Shown: positions 27,211 through 35,254, numbered from the stretch's first letter. The stretch is 64,000 bases of DNA from JACDAN01 sp963721345 (GCA_963721345.1 CAVRIT010000001.1:1240001-1304000); one strand, 5' to 3'. Notes: generated by a model not told the origin, from the letters alone. A program made the numbers and translations.

Positions 27211-28028
27211 CGCGTCCTTCGCCGCTGCCGCGCCGCGACCCAGTCGGTGAACCGCGCCATCGGGATCGTCAGCAGGATGAACAGGAGCGCCGTCACGAGG
27301 TACGGCGTGTAGTCGAAGCGGCCGTAGACCTCGATCTGCGACTGGCGGAACGCCTCGACCGGCCCGATCAGCGCCACGAGCGCCGTGTCCTTCTGCAGGC
27401 CGATGAAGTCGTTCAGAAGCGGTGGGATCACGCGCCGCACGGCCTGTGGGACGACGACGAAGCGCAGGGCCTGCGGATGGGTGAGGCCGAGGGACCGCGC
27501 CGCGGCCTCCTGGCTCGGATGGATCGACTCGATGCCCGCCCGATACACCTCGCTGACGTACGCCGAGTAGACGAGGACGAGCGAGACGATGCCCCAGAAG
27601 AAGGTCGAGCTCGGCACCCCGGAGAGGTCGAGCGTCGGGATCGCGAAGCCGAACAGGAAGATCACGAGGATGGTCGGGACGCCGCGGAAGAAGTCGGTGT
27701 AGAGAAGCGCCATCAGCCGCAGCGGGAAGAAGACCGGGCCGGGCAGGCTGCGAAGCACCGCGATCGCCAGGCCCACGATCAGGATGAACACCTCGGCGAT
27801 CAGGAAGATCTTGATGTTGACGAGGAGCTTCGGCGCGATCTCCGGCAGCGTCTCGCGGAAGACCTCCCAGTCGAAGAATCTCGACTTGACCTCGTCCCAG
27901 CCCGGAGAGTTGACGACGATCAGGGCCAGCGCCGTGAAGAAGACGAGCGTGCTCGCCGCGGCGATCAGCGTGCTGCGAGCCGCCCCGCCGCCCCCGAGGA
28001 TGCGGGACGAGCGATTGCCTGACGCTGG
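27207..28028 (-). CDS. Polar amino-acid ABC transporter permease (start codon unresolved)
   Basis: A His/Glu/Gln-type permease of about 270 aa with five membrane helices and the EAA loop SIHPSQEAAARSLGLTHPQALRF interrupted only by its own family pattern; also DFFRGVPTILVIFLFG and GLQKDTALVALIG. Reading back from HlyIII-type clarity is not possible: no ATG, GTG or TTG lies in frame between the binding-protein stop (28030) and the middle of helix 2. The frame is open back to 28160 within the binding-protein gene, so either an unusual start or an indel near 27960-28029 is likely. Coupled to the ATPase gene. Confidence 0.85.
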   Translation of the reverse strand, partial: PASGNRSSRILGGGGAARSTLIAAASTLVFFTALALIVVNSPGWDEVKSRFFDWEVFRETLPEIAPKLLVNIKIFLIAEVFILIVGLAIAVLRSLPGPVFFPLRLMALLYTDFFRGVPTILVIFLFGFAIPTLDLSGVPSSTFFWGIVSLVLVYSAYVSEVYRAGIESIHPSQEAAARSLGLTHPQALRFVVVPQAVRRVIPPLLNDFIGLQKDTALVALIGPVEAFRQSQIEVYGRFDYTPYLVTALLFILLTIPMARFTDWVAARQRRRTR

Positions 28029-28029
28029 T

Positions 28030-28923
28030 CTACTCGAGGATCGGGGCGCTGCCGCCGAGCCACTTCTGCTCGAGCCGGTCGATCGTGCCGTCCTCGTGAA
28101 GAGCCGCGATCGCCTTGTCGACACACGGCGTGAGCGGGCTGTCCTTCTGGAGCACGACACCGAAGTACTCCCCGCCCTCCTCAGCCGGCAGGCGGCCCAC
28201 CACCGTGCCGCCCTTGAGCTGCACCGCAGCCATGTAGAGCGCCGTCGGGAAGTCCACCGCGCCGCCGTCGATCTGCTTCGCCGTGATCGCGGAGATCACG
28301 TCGTTGTTCGTGTCGTACACCGACGGCTCCTGATCCGGCTGGATCCGATCATTGATCGCCTCGAGGCTGGTCGTCCCGACGACGGCGCCCAGCTTCTTGT
28401 CCTTCAGGTCGGCGATGGCCTTCGCCTGCGCGATCGGATTGGCCTCGAGCCCCACGATCGCCTGCTCGACGTCGTAGTAGGAGTCGCTGAAATCGACCGC
28501 CTCGGCGCGCTCGGGCTTGTGCGAGATCTGGTTGATGTCGAAATCGAAGTTCTTGTCTCCCGGCTTGAAGGCCTGGAGGAAGGGCACCGCGATCCACTTG
28601 ACCTCGTTCTCGGAGAAGCCGAGCTCGCTGGCGATGCCGTACGCGACCTCTTGCTCGTAGCCCTTCTTCGTCGGCGTCGTGGTCGGATCCCACGGATCGA
28701 ACTGCTTCGTCCCCTCGAACCACGGCGGGAACGCCGGGTTGTCGGTGCCGATCGTCAGCTGACCGGGCGTGACGAGGTCGAGCGAGCCTTTCTCGCAGGA
28801 GATCTCGATCTCGGAGCTCGTCGTGTCGGCGCCGGCTTCGCCGTTGCCGTCGTCGTCACCACCGCAGCTCGCAGCGGCGAGCGCGAGGAGGACCAGCAGA
28901 AGCGCGAGGAGGGTCTTGCGCAT
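28030..28923 (-). CDS. Polar amino-acid ABC transporter substrate-binding lipoprotein
   Basis: A 297-aa SBP_bac_3-type protein with a lipobox (LLALAAASC, Cys about 20) and an Asp/Gly-rich tether. The ligand domain begins LTIGTDNPAFPPWFEG and contains FDFDINQISHKPERAEAVDF and LGAVVGTTSLEAI, motifs of glutamate/glutamine/cystine-type binding proteins. ATG 28923. First gene of the transporter set; order is binding protein, permease, ATPase. Substrate specificity not resolvable. Confidence 0.92.
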   Translation of the reverse strand: MRKTLLALLLVLLALAAASCGGDDDGNGEAGADTTSSEIEISCEKGSLDLVTPGQLTIGTDNPAFPPWFEGTKQFDPWDPTTTPTKKGYEQEVAYGIASELGFSENEVKWIAVPFLQAFKPGDKNFDFDINQISHKPERAEAVDFSDSYYDVEQAIVGLEANPIAQAKAIADLKDKKLGAVVGTTSLEAINDRIQPDQEPSVYDTNNDVISAITAKQIDGGAVDFPTALYMAAVQLKGGTVVGRLPAEEGGEYFGVVLQKDSPLTPCVDKAIAALHEDGTIDRLEQKWLGGSAPILE

Positions 28924-28934
28924 GCGTAGGAACC

Positions 28935-29342
28935 CTAACCGTCGATCTCGATGTGGCGCACGGGGACACCGGAGTCCTCGACCGCCTTGCGGAGCGCCTC
29001 GTCCTCCAGCCAGGTCGACTGCTCGTCCGGCCGGGTGACGACGACGATCTCGTCGGGCTTGAAGGTGCGGAGCGCGTCGTCCACGTCCTGCGCCGCGTCG
29101 GTGTTCTGGCTCGTCGGATCGACCTCGACGTTCGCCTGGCCCAGCGCCGCCTCCGCCGCGCTCTGCGCTGCGCGATCGGCCTCGGCCCGAGCGTCGTCCT
29201 CGGCTCCGGTCAGCCAGGCGATTTTCGAAACCTTCGCCGCCGGCGCCACGACGCGAACCTCGTCGGCGGATTCGAGCTCGCGGCGCAGCTGCTCCTCGTC
29301 GGCCACTGCCGTGGTCACGACCAGAACCTTCTTCCCAGCCAC
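28935..29342 (-). CDS. Conserved hypothetical protein, universal-stress-protein-like fold
   Basis: A 135-aa soluble protein beginning MAGKKVLVVTTAVADEEQL and ending with KPDEIVVVTRPDEQSTWLED and SGVPVRHIEI. The alternation of beta strands and helices and the strand DEIVVVTRP resemble a USP/Rossmann-like sandwich, but no ATP-binding G-2x-G-9x-G motif is visible. It sits 11 nt upstream of the binding-protein gene on the same strand and could share its transcript. Confidence 0.65.
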   Translation of the reverse strand: MAGKKVLVVTTAVADEEQLRRELESADEVRVVAPAAKVSKIAWLTGAEDDARAEADRAAQSAAEAALGQANVEVDPTSQNTDAAQDVDDALRTFKPDEIVVVTRPDEQSTWLEDEALRKAVEDSGVPVRHIEIDG

Positions 29343-29361
29343 GCCGCGAGCTTAGTGGCGA

Positions 29362-31119
29362 TCAGCCCGTCTTCGCGGAAACCGCGTTCGAGTTCGCCGA
29401 ATCGCCGTCCGCGTGCACGGCGTAGACGGCGAAGTAGTGGACGGCGTCGCTCCTCAGGCCGGCCACGCCGAAGGTCGTCTCCTTCGTCTCCTCGAGCTCG
29501 CGGTACTCACCGTCCGGATCGGTCTTCATCAGCACGACGTAGCTGAGGGCGCCGGGTGCGGCCTCCCAGCTCAGGTCGATCTCGCCCTCGCCTGCGCCTG
29601 TCGCTGCGGCGAGCCCGGTCGGCACCGCAAGTGCCGGCTTCGCCTCGCCGGTCCCGCCGGACATGCCCTTCGGCAGGAAGCCCTTCGCGAGGACGGTGTC
29701 GGAGATCACGACGTTCCCCTGAGTGCCGGGCGCGTCGTTCCCGAGCACGACGACTGCATTGCTGGGCTTGGCGCTGATGTCGAGCCCGCGCCCGATCCCG
29801 TTTACGGCCTCGACGACTAGCGCCGCCACCTTGTCGGCCGACTCTTCCTTTCCGATCCGGATCGGCACGCCCTTGGCGACGCCGTTCGAGTCGAACTCGA
29901 ACATGACCGGCGGGTTGACGCCGTCCGCGAGTGTGAAGGTCTCGCCGTCCACCAGGCTGATCGCCGCCGGCACCGAGATCTGGCCCTGCGCGGCTGCCGC
30001 AGCCGGCGGAGCGGGAGGCGTCGGCGTCGGAGTCGGAGTCGGAGTCGGCGTGGGACTCGGAGTCGGCGCTGGCGCGGGAGCCATGGTCACCGCTCCCAAC
30101 TTTCCTATGACGAAGGACGCCTGCTCGACGTAGACGTGGTAGGTCTTGGTGGCGACCGAGCCCTTTTGAGCCCCCTCCTTGGCCGCCTCCTCGCCAGCCT
30201 TGAAAATGCCCAGCCCGCCGAGCGAGAGCGTGGCGAGCACGTCCTTTGTGTTCGCACTCAGGTACTCGATCGTCGCCGACTTCTCGTTCGCTTCGGCGTT
30301 CGAGCCTTTGATGACGAAGTCGTCGAACCAGGTGTCGACGAGCGAGCTGTCGGCGGTGGAGATCGTGAACGACAAGTCGCCCAGTTGAAGCGGGCCGAGT
30401 GCCCCCTTCTGGGCGAGGCGAGCCTCACCGAGATCTTCTTGGACGACCTCTTGAGTGGCCTCGAGCCCGCTGATCTGCTTGGTCCTGCTCAGTTCGTCCC
30501 CGCCAAGCCTGAACCTGAAGTTGGAGGCAAGCCATTTCTTCTGAGCCTTCGCGCTGCCCGACACTCCCTTGACGGTCGCGCCACTGCCCTTGACGGTCTG
30601 AGCCTGCTCCGGCTGGATCGTCAGCTCGATCGTGGCGCTGTCCTTGGCGTTCTCGGCGCCAACCTCCGGGAACTTCACGCTGGTGATGTAGGCGCCTGAC
30701 AGCGTCGTCCGCGACCTCTCCTTGTAGTCGTAGTCCGCAGAGATGACCGTGAGGTTCTTCGCCGACTGCTTGCGGCCCAGCATGTCGGAGATCCACTGGT
30801 ACAGAGCCTTGTCCATGTCGAGACCGACCTGGATGACACAAGCGTCGTACACCGGATTGCTGATGTGCTTCTTGACGACGCCGTTCGCGTCGACCTGCTC
30901 CTTGACGACGTTGGCGCCGATGCCGCATCCCTCGACGTTGCTGACCCCGCTGGTGACGCCCTCGAGCTCGAGCGCATAACGCGCGGCCACGTATGACCGC
31001 TTGTCGGAAGAGATCGCGCCAACGCTGCGATCGTCGTCTGCGATCAAAAGGCCGAGGCTCGTCACGGCGATCAGGCCGAGGATTGCGATTGCTGCTCCGA
31101 TGACGACGCGCTTGCTCAC
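29362..31119 (-). CDS. Membrane-anchored tandem tail-tube-like protein with extra domain and Fn3, paralogue 3
   Basis: A 585-aa protein; GTG 31119 is preceded by GGAGG. Membrane helix 5-27. Domain 1 (about 45-175) has Cys64 and Cys94, ALYQWISDMLGR and SATIELTIQP. Domain 2 (about 198-335) has FRFRLGGDELSRTKQISGLE, DTWFDDFVIKG and KSATIEYLS. These patterns resemble T4 gp19-like tail-tube domains. A repeated Thr-Pro linker (30005-30070), a beta-rich domain (TFTLADGVNPPVMFEF) and an Fn3 domain follow. The parallel build with paralogues 1 and 2 marks a local gene family; the role is unknown. Confidence 0.78.
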   Translation of the reverse strand: MSKRVVIGAAIAILGLIAVTSLGLLIADDDRSVGAISSDKRSYVAARYALELEGVTSGVSNVEGCGIGANVVKEQVDANGVVKKHISNPVYDACVIQVGLDMDKALYQWISDMLGRKQSAKNLTVISADYDYKERSRTTLSGAYITSVKFPEVGAENAKDSATIELTIQPEQAQTVKGSGATVKGVSGSAKAQKKWLASNFRFRLGGDELSRTKQISGLEATQEVVQEDLGEARLAQKGALGPLQLGDLSFTISTADSSLVDTWFDDFVIKGSNAEANEKSATIEYLSANTKDVLATLSLGGLGIFKAGEEAAKEGAQKGSVATKTYHVYVEQASFVIGKLGAVTMAPAPAPTPSPTPTPTPTPTPTPPAPPAAAAAQGQISVPAAISLVDGETFTLADGVNPPVMFEFDSNGVAKGVPIRIGKEESADKVAALVVEAVNGIGRGLDISAKPSNAVVVLGNDAPGTQGNVVISDTVLAKGFLPKGMSGGTGEAKPALAVPTGLAAATGAGEGEIDLSWEAAPGALSYVVLMKTDPDGEYRELEETKETTFGVAGLRSDAVHYFAVYAVHADGDSANSNAVSAKTG

Positions 31120-31160
31120 CTCGACCTCCGATCGACGATAGGACGTTTTGTCACGTACTT

Positions 31161-31190
31161 CAAGACGACGAAGGAGCGAGGAATCTTCCC
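31161..31190 (-). promoter_or_regulatory. Candidate ECF-sigma-type promoter of paralogue 3
   Basis: On the minus strand GGGAAG (31185-31190), 17 bp, CGTCTTG (31161-31167). Both the spacing and the 41-nt distance to the start codon are identical to those of paralogue 2, although intervening bases differ. Confidence 0.5.
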
Positions 31191-31234
31191 CTCTTCACTT
31201 TTGTGCCAAATGGTGCTATTGCTCAGGCGTCCGG

Positions 31235-33145
31235 ATGACGCTGCGGAGAGGCTGGAGAGGCCTGAGGCTCGGGGGAATCACGGTGCTGGCCGCCGCTTTC
31301 GCCGCGCTGACGCTCGCCGCCGAGACGTCTGCCGGGGTCCAGGTCCGCTTCGATCAGGGCTACCTCGTGATCGAGGGAGACCATGAGGTCGGCGGCGCGC
31401 CCGACGTGAACGACTCGATCGTCGTCACCAGAGGCGTCGACGGCTTTGTCAAGGTGAACGGCCTCAACCGTCCGGCGGGCCCGGTGCGCGCCGTGGACGT
31501 CGACTACCTCGCGATCGTCGCCGGCGAGGGGAACAACACGATTGACCTGCGCGGAATCAACTCGCTCGACTTCCCGAACCTCGCCGGCCCGTACGCTCGA
31601 ATCGACGTCACCGCGGGAAGCGGCAACGACACGGTCACGGGCAGCGGCGTCGCGGACTTCGTCGTCCTGAACGGCGGGGGGCTGGACATCGCATACGGCG
31701 AGGGCGGCGCCGACGAGCTCTGGGGCGACGGGTACATCACGCCGACGGTCGTCGGGAACGACCGGCTGATCGGCGGCACGGGCGACGACGTGATCCAGCC
31801 CGGGCTCGGCACGGATGAGGCTGACGGCGGATCCGGCGCCGATCTCCTGTACTTCGCCGGTGGGAGCGGCGCGGACACACTCGGCCCCACCAACCCGCTT
31901 CAGTCGGGCACGAACAGCGTGAGCTTCCTGAACATCGAAGCGCTGAACCTGTACGGGGGCGGCGGGGCCGACACGCTGACGGGCCTAGGGGGCGACGACT
32001 CGCTGAGCGGCGGCCCAGGGAACGACATCGTCAGCGGTGGCATCGGCGGCCGTGACGGGATGGGCTTCTTCGGCGGGTTCGGGGACGAGACCATCACCGT
32101 CGGCCCGACGACGGTAAGCAACGGCACCGAGACGGACACGCATTCGAACGTCGACTGGTTCTACGTCAATGGCGGCGGGGGGAACGACATCCTGCTCGGC
32201 GGCGACGGCGACGACGTGCTGGAGAACGACATCGACGTGACCGAGTTCCACGGTGGGGCGGGGAACGACACGATCGGCGTCCAGGCGTCCCCGGGCAGCC
32301 ACACGGCGATGCCCGGCGACGGGACACTCGACGGTCACACCTACAGGTCGATCGAGTCGTTCGGGATCTTCGTCTACGGCGGAACCGCCCAGATCACGAC
32401 CGGCGGCGGAGACGACTTCCTGATCGGCTACGGCGATGCGAGCGTCCTGGACTCAGGGGCAGGCGACGACATCCTCCACGGGGGCGCCGCGGCAACACTG
32501 CGCGGCGGGCCCGGGGGTGATGGATTGTTCTTCAGCGTCGACGGCGCCACAGTCGACGGGGGACCGGGCTCCGATCTCTACGACGTGTACTTCGACCGAA
32601 TCTTCCAACTCAGTCGGCTCAGGCTCTCGCTCCCCGAGCGCGCGATGTTCATCCGCGACCGGGCTGCGGTCCGGGTCGCGTCGACGAGCGCCTTGGCGGC
32701 GACCGCGACGATCAACGACACGGGCTCGGGCGATGGGGACGTCCTCCAGGTGAACGGATGCTTCGACGTCACCGGCAGCGCAACCCACATCACTATGCGC
32801 GACCAGTCGATCGGCTACGCGGGCCTCGAAGGGCTGCCGTGCGGCTTTGCGGCTCCTCAGCCGCCGGCTCCCCAGCCTCCCGCACCGCAGCCGCCGGCAC
32901 CTCAGCCTCCCGCGCCTCAGCCTCCGGCACCACAACCTCCTGCGCCGCAGCCCCAGCCGAAGCCGAAGCCGAAGGTGGCGCCGAAGAAGTTCGCGGTCTG
33001 CCACAACGGGCGGACGAAGAAGCTGACGAAGAAGCAGATCGCGACGCTCCGGAAGCAGATCGCGAAGGCGAACAAGAAGAAGAGCGTCAAGAAGAAGCAG
33101 ACGCTGAAGATGGGCGCCTGCAAGAAGAAGCCCAAGCGCCGCTAG
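31235..33145 (+). CDS. Secreted RTX-like calcium-binding repeat protein with Pro-rich and Lys-rich C-terminus
   Basis: ATG 31235 gives a 636-aa protein with a signal peptide (GGITVLAAAFAALTLAAETSAG). The centre carries RTX-type nonapeptides such as GGGGADTLTG, LGGDDSLSG and GPGNDIVSG, plus GGGGNDILLGGDGDDVL, which form calcium-loaded beta-rolls after export. From about residue 540 there is a PPAPQ repeat, then a basic tail with two Cys (FAVCHNGRTKKLTKKQ ... MGACKKKPKRR). No toxin domain or type I secretion genes are nearby, so a surface or structural role is more likely. Divergent from paralogue 3. Confidence 0.85.
   Translation: MTLRRGWRGLRLGGITVLAAAFAALTLAAETSAGVQVRFDQGYLVIEGDHEVGGAPDVNDSIVVTRGVDGFVKVNGLNRPAGPVRAVDVDYLAIVAGEGNNTIDLRGINSLDFPNLAGPYARIDVTAGSGNDTVTGSGVADFVVLNGGGLDIAYGEGGADELWGDGYITPTVVGNDRLIGGTGDDVIQPGLGTDEADGGSGADLLYFAGGSGADTLGPTNPLQSGTNSVSFLNIEALNLYGGGGADTLTGLGGDDSLSGGPGNDIVSGGIGGRDGMGFFGGFGDETITVGPTTVSNGTETDTHSNVDWFYVNGGGGNDILLGGDGDDVLENDIDVTEFHGGAGNDTIGVQASPGSHTAMPGDGTLDGHTYRSIESFGIFVYGGTAQITTGGGDDFLIGYGDASVLDSGAGDDILHGGAAATLRGGPGGDGLFFSVDGATVDGGPGSDLYDVYFDRIFQLSRLRLSLPERAMFIRDRAAVRVASTSALAATATINDTGSGDGDVLQVNGCFDVTGSATHITMRDQSIGYAGLEGLPCGFAAPQPPAPQPPAPQPPAPQPPAPQPPAPQPPAPQPQPKPKPKVAPKKFAVCHNGRTKKLTKKQIATLRKQIAKANKKKSVKKKQTLKMGACKKKPKRR
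32858..32955 (+). repeat. Coding repeat: PPAPQ units in the RTX-like protein
   Basis: Six to seven near-identical 15-nt units encoding Pro-Pro-Ala-Pro-Gln, a stiff proline-rich spacer between the beta-roll and the basic C-terminal tail. Synonymous differences between units show it is maintained at the protein level. Confidence 0.85.
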
Positions 33146-33182
33146 TACCATCGCGCCAGAGCCCTCTCGAGAAAGGACGAGC

Positions 33183-33779
33183 ATGAGCCTGATCGCGCGC
33201 CTCGACGACGCCCGCCGCAGCCGGAACATCCTCGAGCACCCGTTCTACACGCGCTGGGAGCGCGGCGAGCTCACCCGCTCAGAGCTCGCGACCTACACCG
33301 GCGAGTACCGCTACGCGGTGAGCGCGCTGGCAGACGCCGCCGCCGCAGCAGCGCCGCTGGCAGGCTCGGAGCACGCCGAGGAGGAGCGCGACCACGTCGA
33401 CCTCTGGGACCAGTTCGCGACCGAACTGGACGCAGACCTCGAGCGCACCCCGCGCGCCGAGACGCAGACCTGCGCGGCAGCGTGGACGTCAGCCGCCGAC
33501 CCGCTGGAGGCCCTGGCGATCCTGTACGCAATCGAAGCGGGCCAGCCGGAAGTCAGCGAAACGAAGCTGAAGGGCCTCGTCGACCACTACGACTTCGAAG
33601 AGAGCGGCACGGGCACGGCGTACTTCCGCCTGCACGCCGAGAAGGACCACGAGCACGCAGCCCACTCGAGAGAGCTCCTCGAAAAGCATGCAACGAAAGA
33701 AGACGAAGACCGTCTCGTAGCCGCAGCCAAACGAGCCCTAGACGGCAACTGGACCCTCCTGGACGGAGTCAGCACCTAG
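33183..33779 (+). CDS. Iron-containing haem-oxygenase-like (HDO/PqqC-TenA-like) redox enzyme
   Basis: A 198-aa all-helical protein. Helix 1 has ILEHPFYTRWERGELTRSEL, helix 2 a Tyr/Ala-rich YTGEYRYAVSALADA, then EHAEEERDHVDLWDQF and EESGTGTAYFRLHAEKDHEH. The Glu and His residues (EEERDH and HAEKDHEHAA) fit the carboxylate/His ligands of haem-oxygenase-like di-iron oxidases (CADD-type). The substrate is unknown. ATG 33183 with GAAAGG upstream. Ends before the hairpin-rich intergenic region. Confidence 0.8.
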   Translation: MSLIARLDDARRSRNILEHPFYTRWERGELTRSELATYTGEYRYAVSALADAAAAAAPLAGSEHAEEERDHVDLWDQFATELDADLERTPRAETQTCAAAWTSAADPLEALAILYAIEAGQPEVSETKLKGLVDHYDFEESGTGTAYFRLHAEKDHEHAAHSRELLEKHATKEDEDRLVAAAKRALDGNWTLLDGVST

Positions 33780-33837
33780 TCCGCGGAAGCGGGACATGGC
33801 CCGTTCCGCCCACAACCGCAGCTAGAGAAGGAGCCGC

Positions 33838-34034
33838 GCGCCGGCCCAGCCGGCGCCCGGCTCACCTCGGAAAAAGTCGCCAAGACTTTTTCCGACGAGG
33901 GGGATGCACGCACCCAGACCACAAGTTCCCCGGCGAGCCGGCATCCCCCAAGACATAGCCGGGGCCCGACGTCCGGGTTCCGGGAGGCCAGGTGCGGCGT
34001 GGCACCCGTGGCCCGGGCGACAGGCCCCGGCTAT
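33838..34034. other. Hairpin-rich intergenic element upstream of the Kelch gene
   Basis: The 264-nt gap 33780-34043 has no gene but holds several perfect inverted repeats. These are GCGCCGGC/GCCGGCGC (33838-33845, 33849-33856), a 12-bp hairpin at 33867-33878/33884-33895, GGGGGATGC/GCATCCCCC (33899-33907, 33941-33949) and ATAGCCGGGGCC/GGCCCCGGCTAT (33955-33966, 34023-34034). The last encloses a smaller hairpin GGTGC/GCACC (33991-34006). It ends 9 nt before the Kelch ATG, so it may be a 5' leader structure, a terminator array or a repeat element. Confidence 0.55.
33867..33895. terminator. Perfect 12-bp hairpin with A/T runs, possible bidirectional terminator
   Basis: TCGGAAAAAGTC and GACTTTTTCCGA are exact reverse complements with a 5-nt loop. 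The A5/T5 runs are inside the stem, so either strand ends with a U-run after a short GTC/GAC hairpin. Termination is plausible after the haem-oxygenase-like gene but not typical. Confidence 0.4.
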
Positions 34035-34043
34035 CTTCGCGGA

Positions 34044-34973
34044 ATGAGGAACGCGCTCGTGCTTGCGGTCCTGGCCGGCCTTTGGGGGGGTGGCCTGGCG
34101 GGCGCGGCCTCGCCGCGATGGCAGTCTGCGGCGGCCGTCCCCGTCCCGAGGACGGAGGTCGCCGCCGCACCCTTCGGCCGTGAGATCGCCGTCGTCGGCG
34201 GCTACCTCGCCGACGGCCGCAACTCGGCGCGTGCCGACGCCTACTCGCCGGCCACCAACCGCTGGCGCCGCCTGCCGAGCCTCCCTGCCACGGTGGACCA
34301 CGCGATGGCCGCAGGCCGCGGATCGGCGCTCTACGTGCTCGGCGGCTACGCGCCGGGGTCGGCGCCCCTCGCGACCGCCCACGTCCTCCGCGGGAACCGG
34401 TGGGTGGCGCTGCCGCAGATGCCCGCTCCCCGCGCGGCGGCCGGCGCCGCCGTCGTCCGCGACAAGCTCTACGTCGTCGGCGGCGTGGAGGCCCCCGGCC
34501 GCCTGGCGCGCGACGCGTTCGTCTTCGACTTCGACGCCCGACGCTGGTCGGTGATCGCCGGGCCGAGGCCGCGGGAGCATCTCGGCGCGGCGGCGCTGGG
34601 CGGGACCGTCTACGCCGTCGCCGGTCGAACCGGCGGCCTCGACACGAACCTCGACGTCGTCGAGGCCTACGACGCGGGGGCGAACCGGTGGCGTGGCATC
34701 CCGCGGGTGCCCGAGGCACGCGGCGGCACCGCCGCAACGGCCGTCGCTGGAAGGCTTCTCTCCGTGGGCGGAGAGGAGCCGGGCGGGACGCTCCGCAAGG
34801 TCTACGCGTACAACCCGAGCTCGAGACGCTGGACGCGGCTCGCCGACCTGCCCCGTCCGCGCCACGGCCTCGGGCTCGTCGGTTTTCGTGGACGCGCCTA
34901 CGCGCTCGCCGGTGGACCGCAGCCCGGCCTCACCGTCTCTAGCTCGAATCAGGTCCTACGACTCCGGCCGTAG
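34044..34973 (+). CDS. Secreted Kelch-repeat beta-propeller protein
   Basis: A 309-aa protein with a signal peptide (ALVLAVLAGLWGGGLAGAAS). Kelch blades recur about every 48 residues with the Gly-Gly, Tyr, Trp pattern: VVGGYLADGRNS...NRWRRLPSLP, YVLGGYAPGSAP...NRWVALPQMP, YVVGGVEAPGRL...RRWSVIAGPR, and further units. Such propellers bind ligands or sugars outside the cell; galactose-oxidase-type copper residues are not seen. ATG 34044 directly follows the hairpin-rich leader. The 3' end overlaps the small minus-strand gene by 18 nt. Confidence 0.85.
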   Translation: MRNALVLAVLAGLWGGGLAGAASPRWQSAAAVPVPRTEVAAAPFGREIAVVGGYLADGRNSARADAYSPATNRWRRLPSLPATVDHAMAAGRGSALYVLGGYAPGSAPLATAHVLRGNRWVALPQMPAPRAAAGAAVVRDKLYVVGGVEAPGRLARDAFVFDFDARRWSVIAGPRPREHLGAAALGGTVYAVAGRTGGLDTNLDVVEAYDAGANRWRGIPRVPEARGGTAATAVAGRLLSVGGEEPGGTLRKVYAYNPSSRRWTRLADLPRPRHGLGLVGFRGRAYALAGGPQPGLTVSSSNQVLRLRP

Positions 34974-35240
34974 GCCCGTCGCGACCACCTTCTGCCCGTC
35001 GCGCTGGTACACGACGTCGACCGAGTCGTGCTTCCGGTAGGTGCCGGCAACGCCGAGGAAGATGCTCGTCCAGCGCGCCGCGCCGAGCCTGCCCTCGTGG
35101 TGGAGCTCGCGGTCGAAGACGAGCGTCCGGCCCAGGACGCGGTAGTCCCGGCCGGCTTCCTGGGGCACGCCGTTGACGAAGACCTGGAACTCCTCCGGGA
35201 CGTCGGGCGGAAGCTCCACTCGCGATCGAGCCACCTTCAT
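34956..35240 (-). CDS. Conserved hypothetical protein (94 aa)
   Basis: ATG 35240 gives MKVARSRVELPPDVPEEFQVFVNG, then GRDYRVLGRTLVFDRELHHEG and a C-terminal VDVVYQRDGQKV. The pattern of short strands around FVNGV and GRTLVFDREL resembles a small beta-sandwich of the kind seen in phage-tail or adhesin modules (a VNG-xx-Y segment), but no family can be named. It is divergent from ctaC with only 14 nt between the starts. Confidence 0.68.
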   Translation of the reverse strand: MKVARSRVELPPDVPEEFQVFVNGVPQEAGRDYRVLGRTLVFDRELHHEGRLGAARWTSIFLGVAGTYRKHDSVDVVYQRDGQKVVATGLRPES

Positions 35241-35254
35241 AGAATGCCCTCGCC

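Noticed and set aside
23613..31119. Prophage or contractile injection system
   Set aside because: Apart from the tube-like domains there are no sheath, baseplate, terminase, capsid, integrase or AAA-ATPase genes in the window.
32858..32955. Short regular repeats that could suggest a CRISPR array
   Set aside because: Units are 15 nt, without spacers, and encode PPAPQ in frame within a gene.
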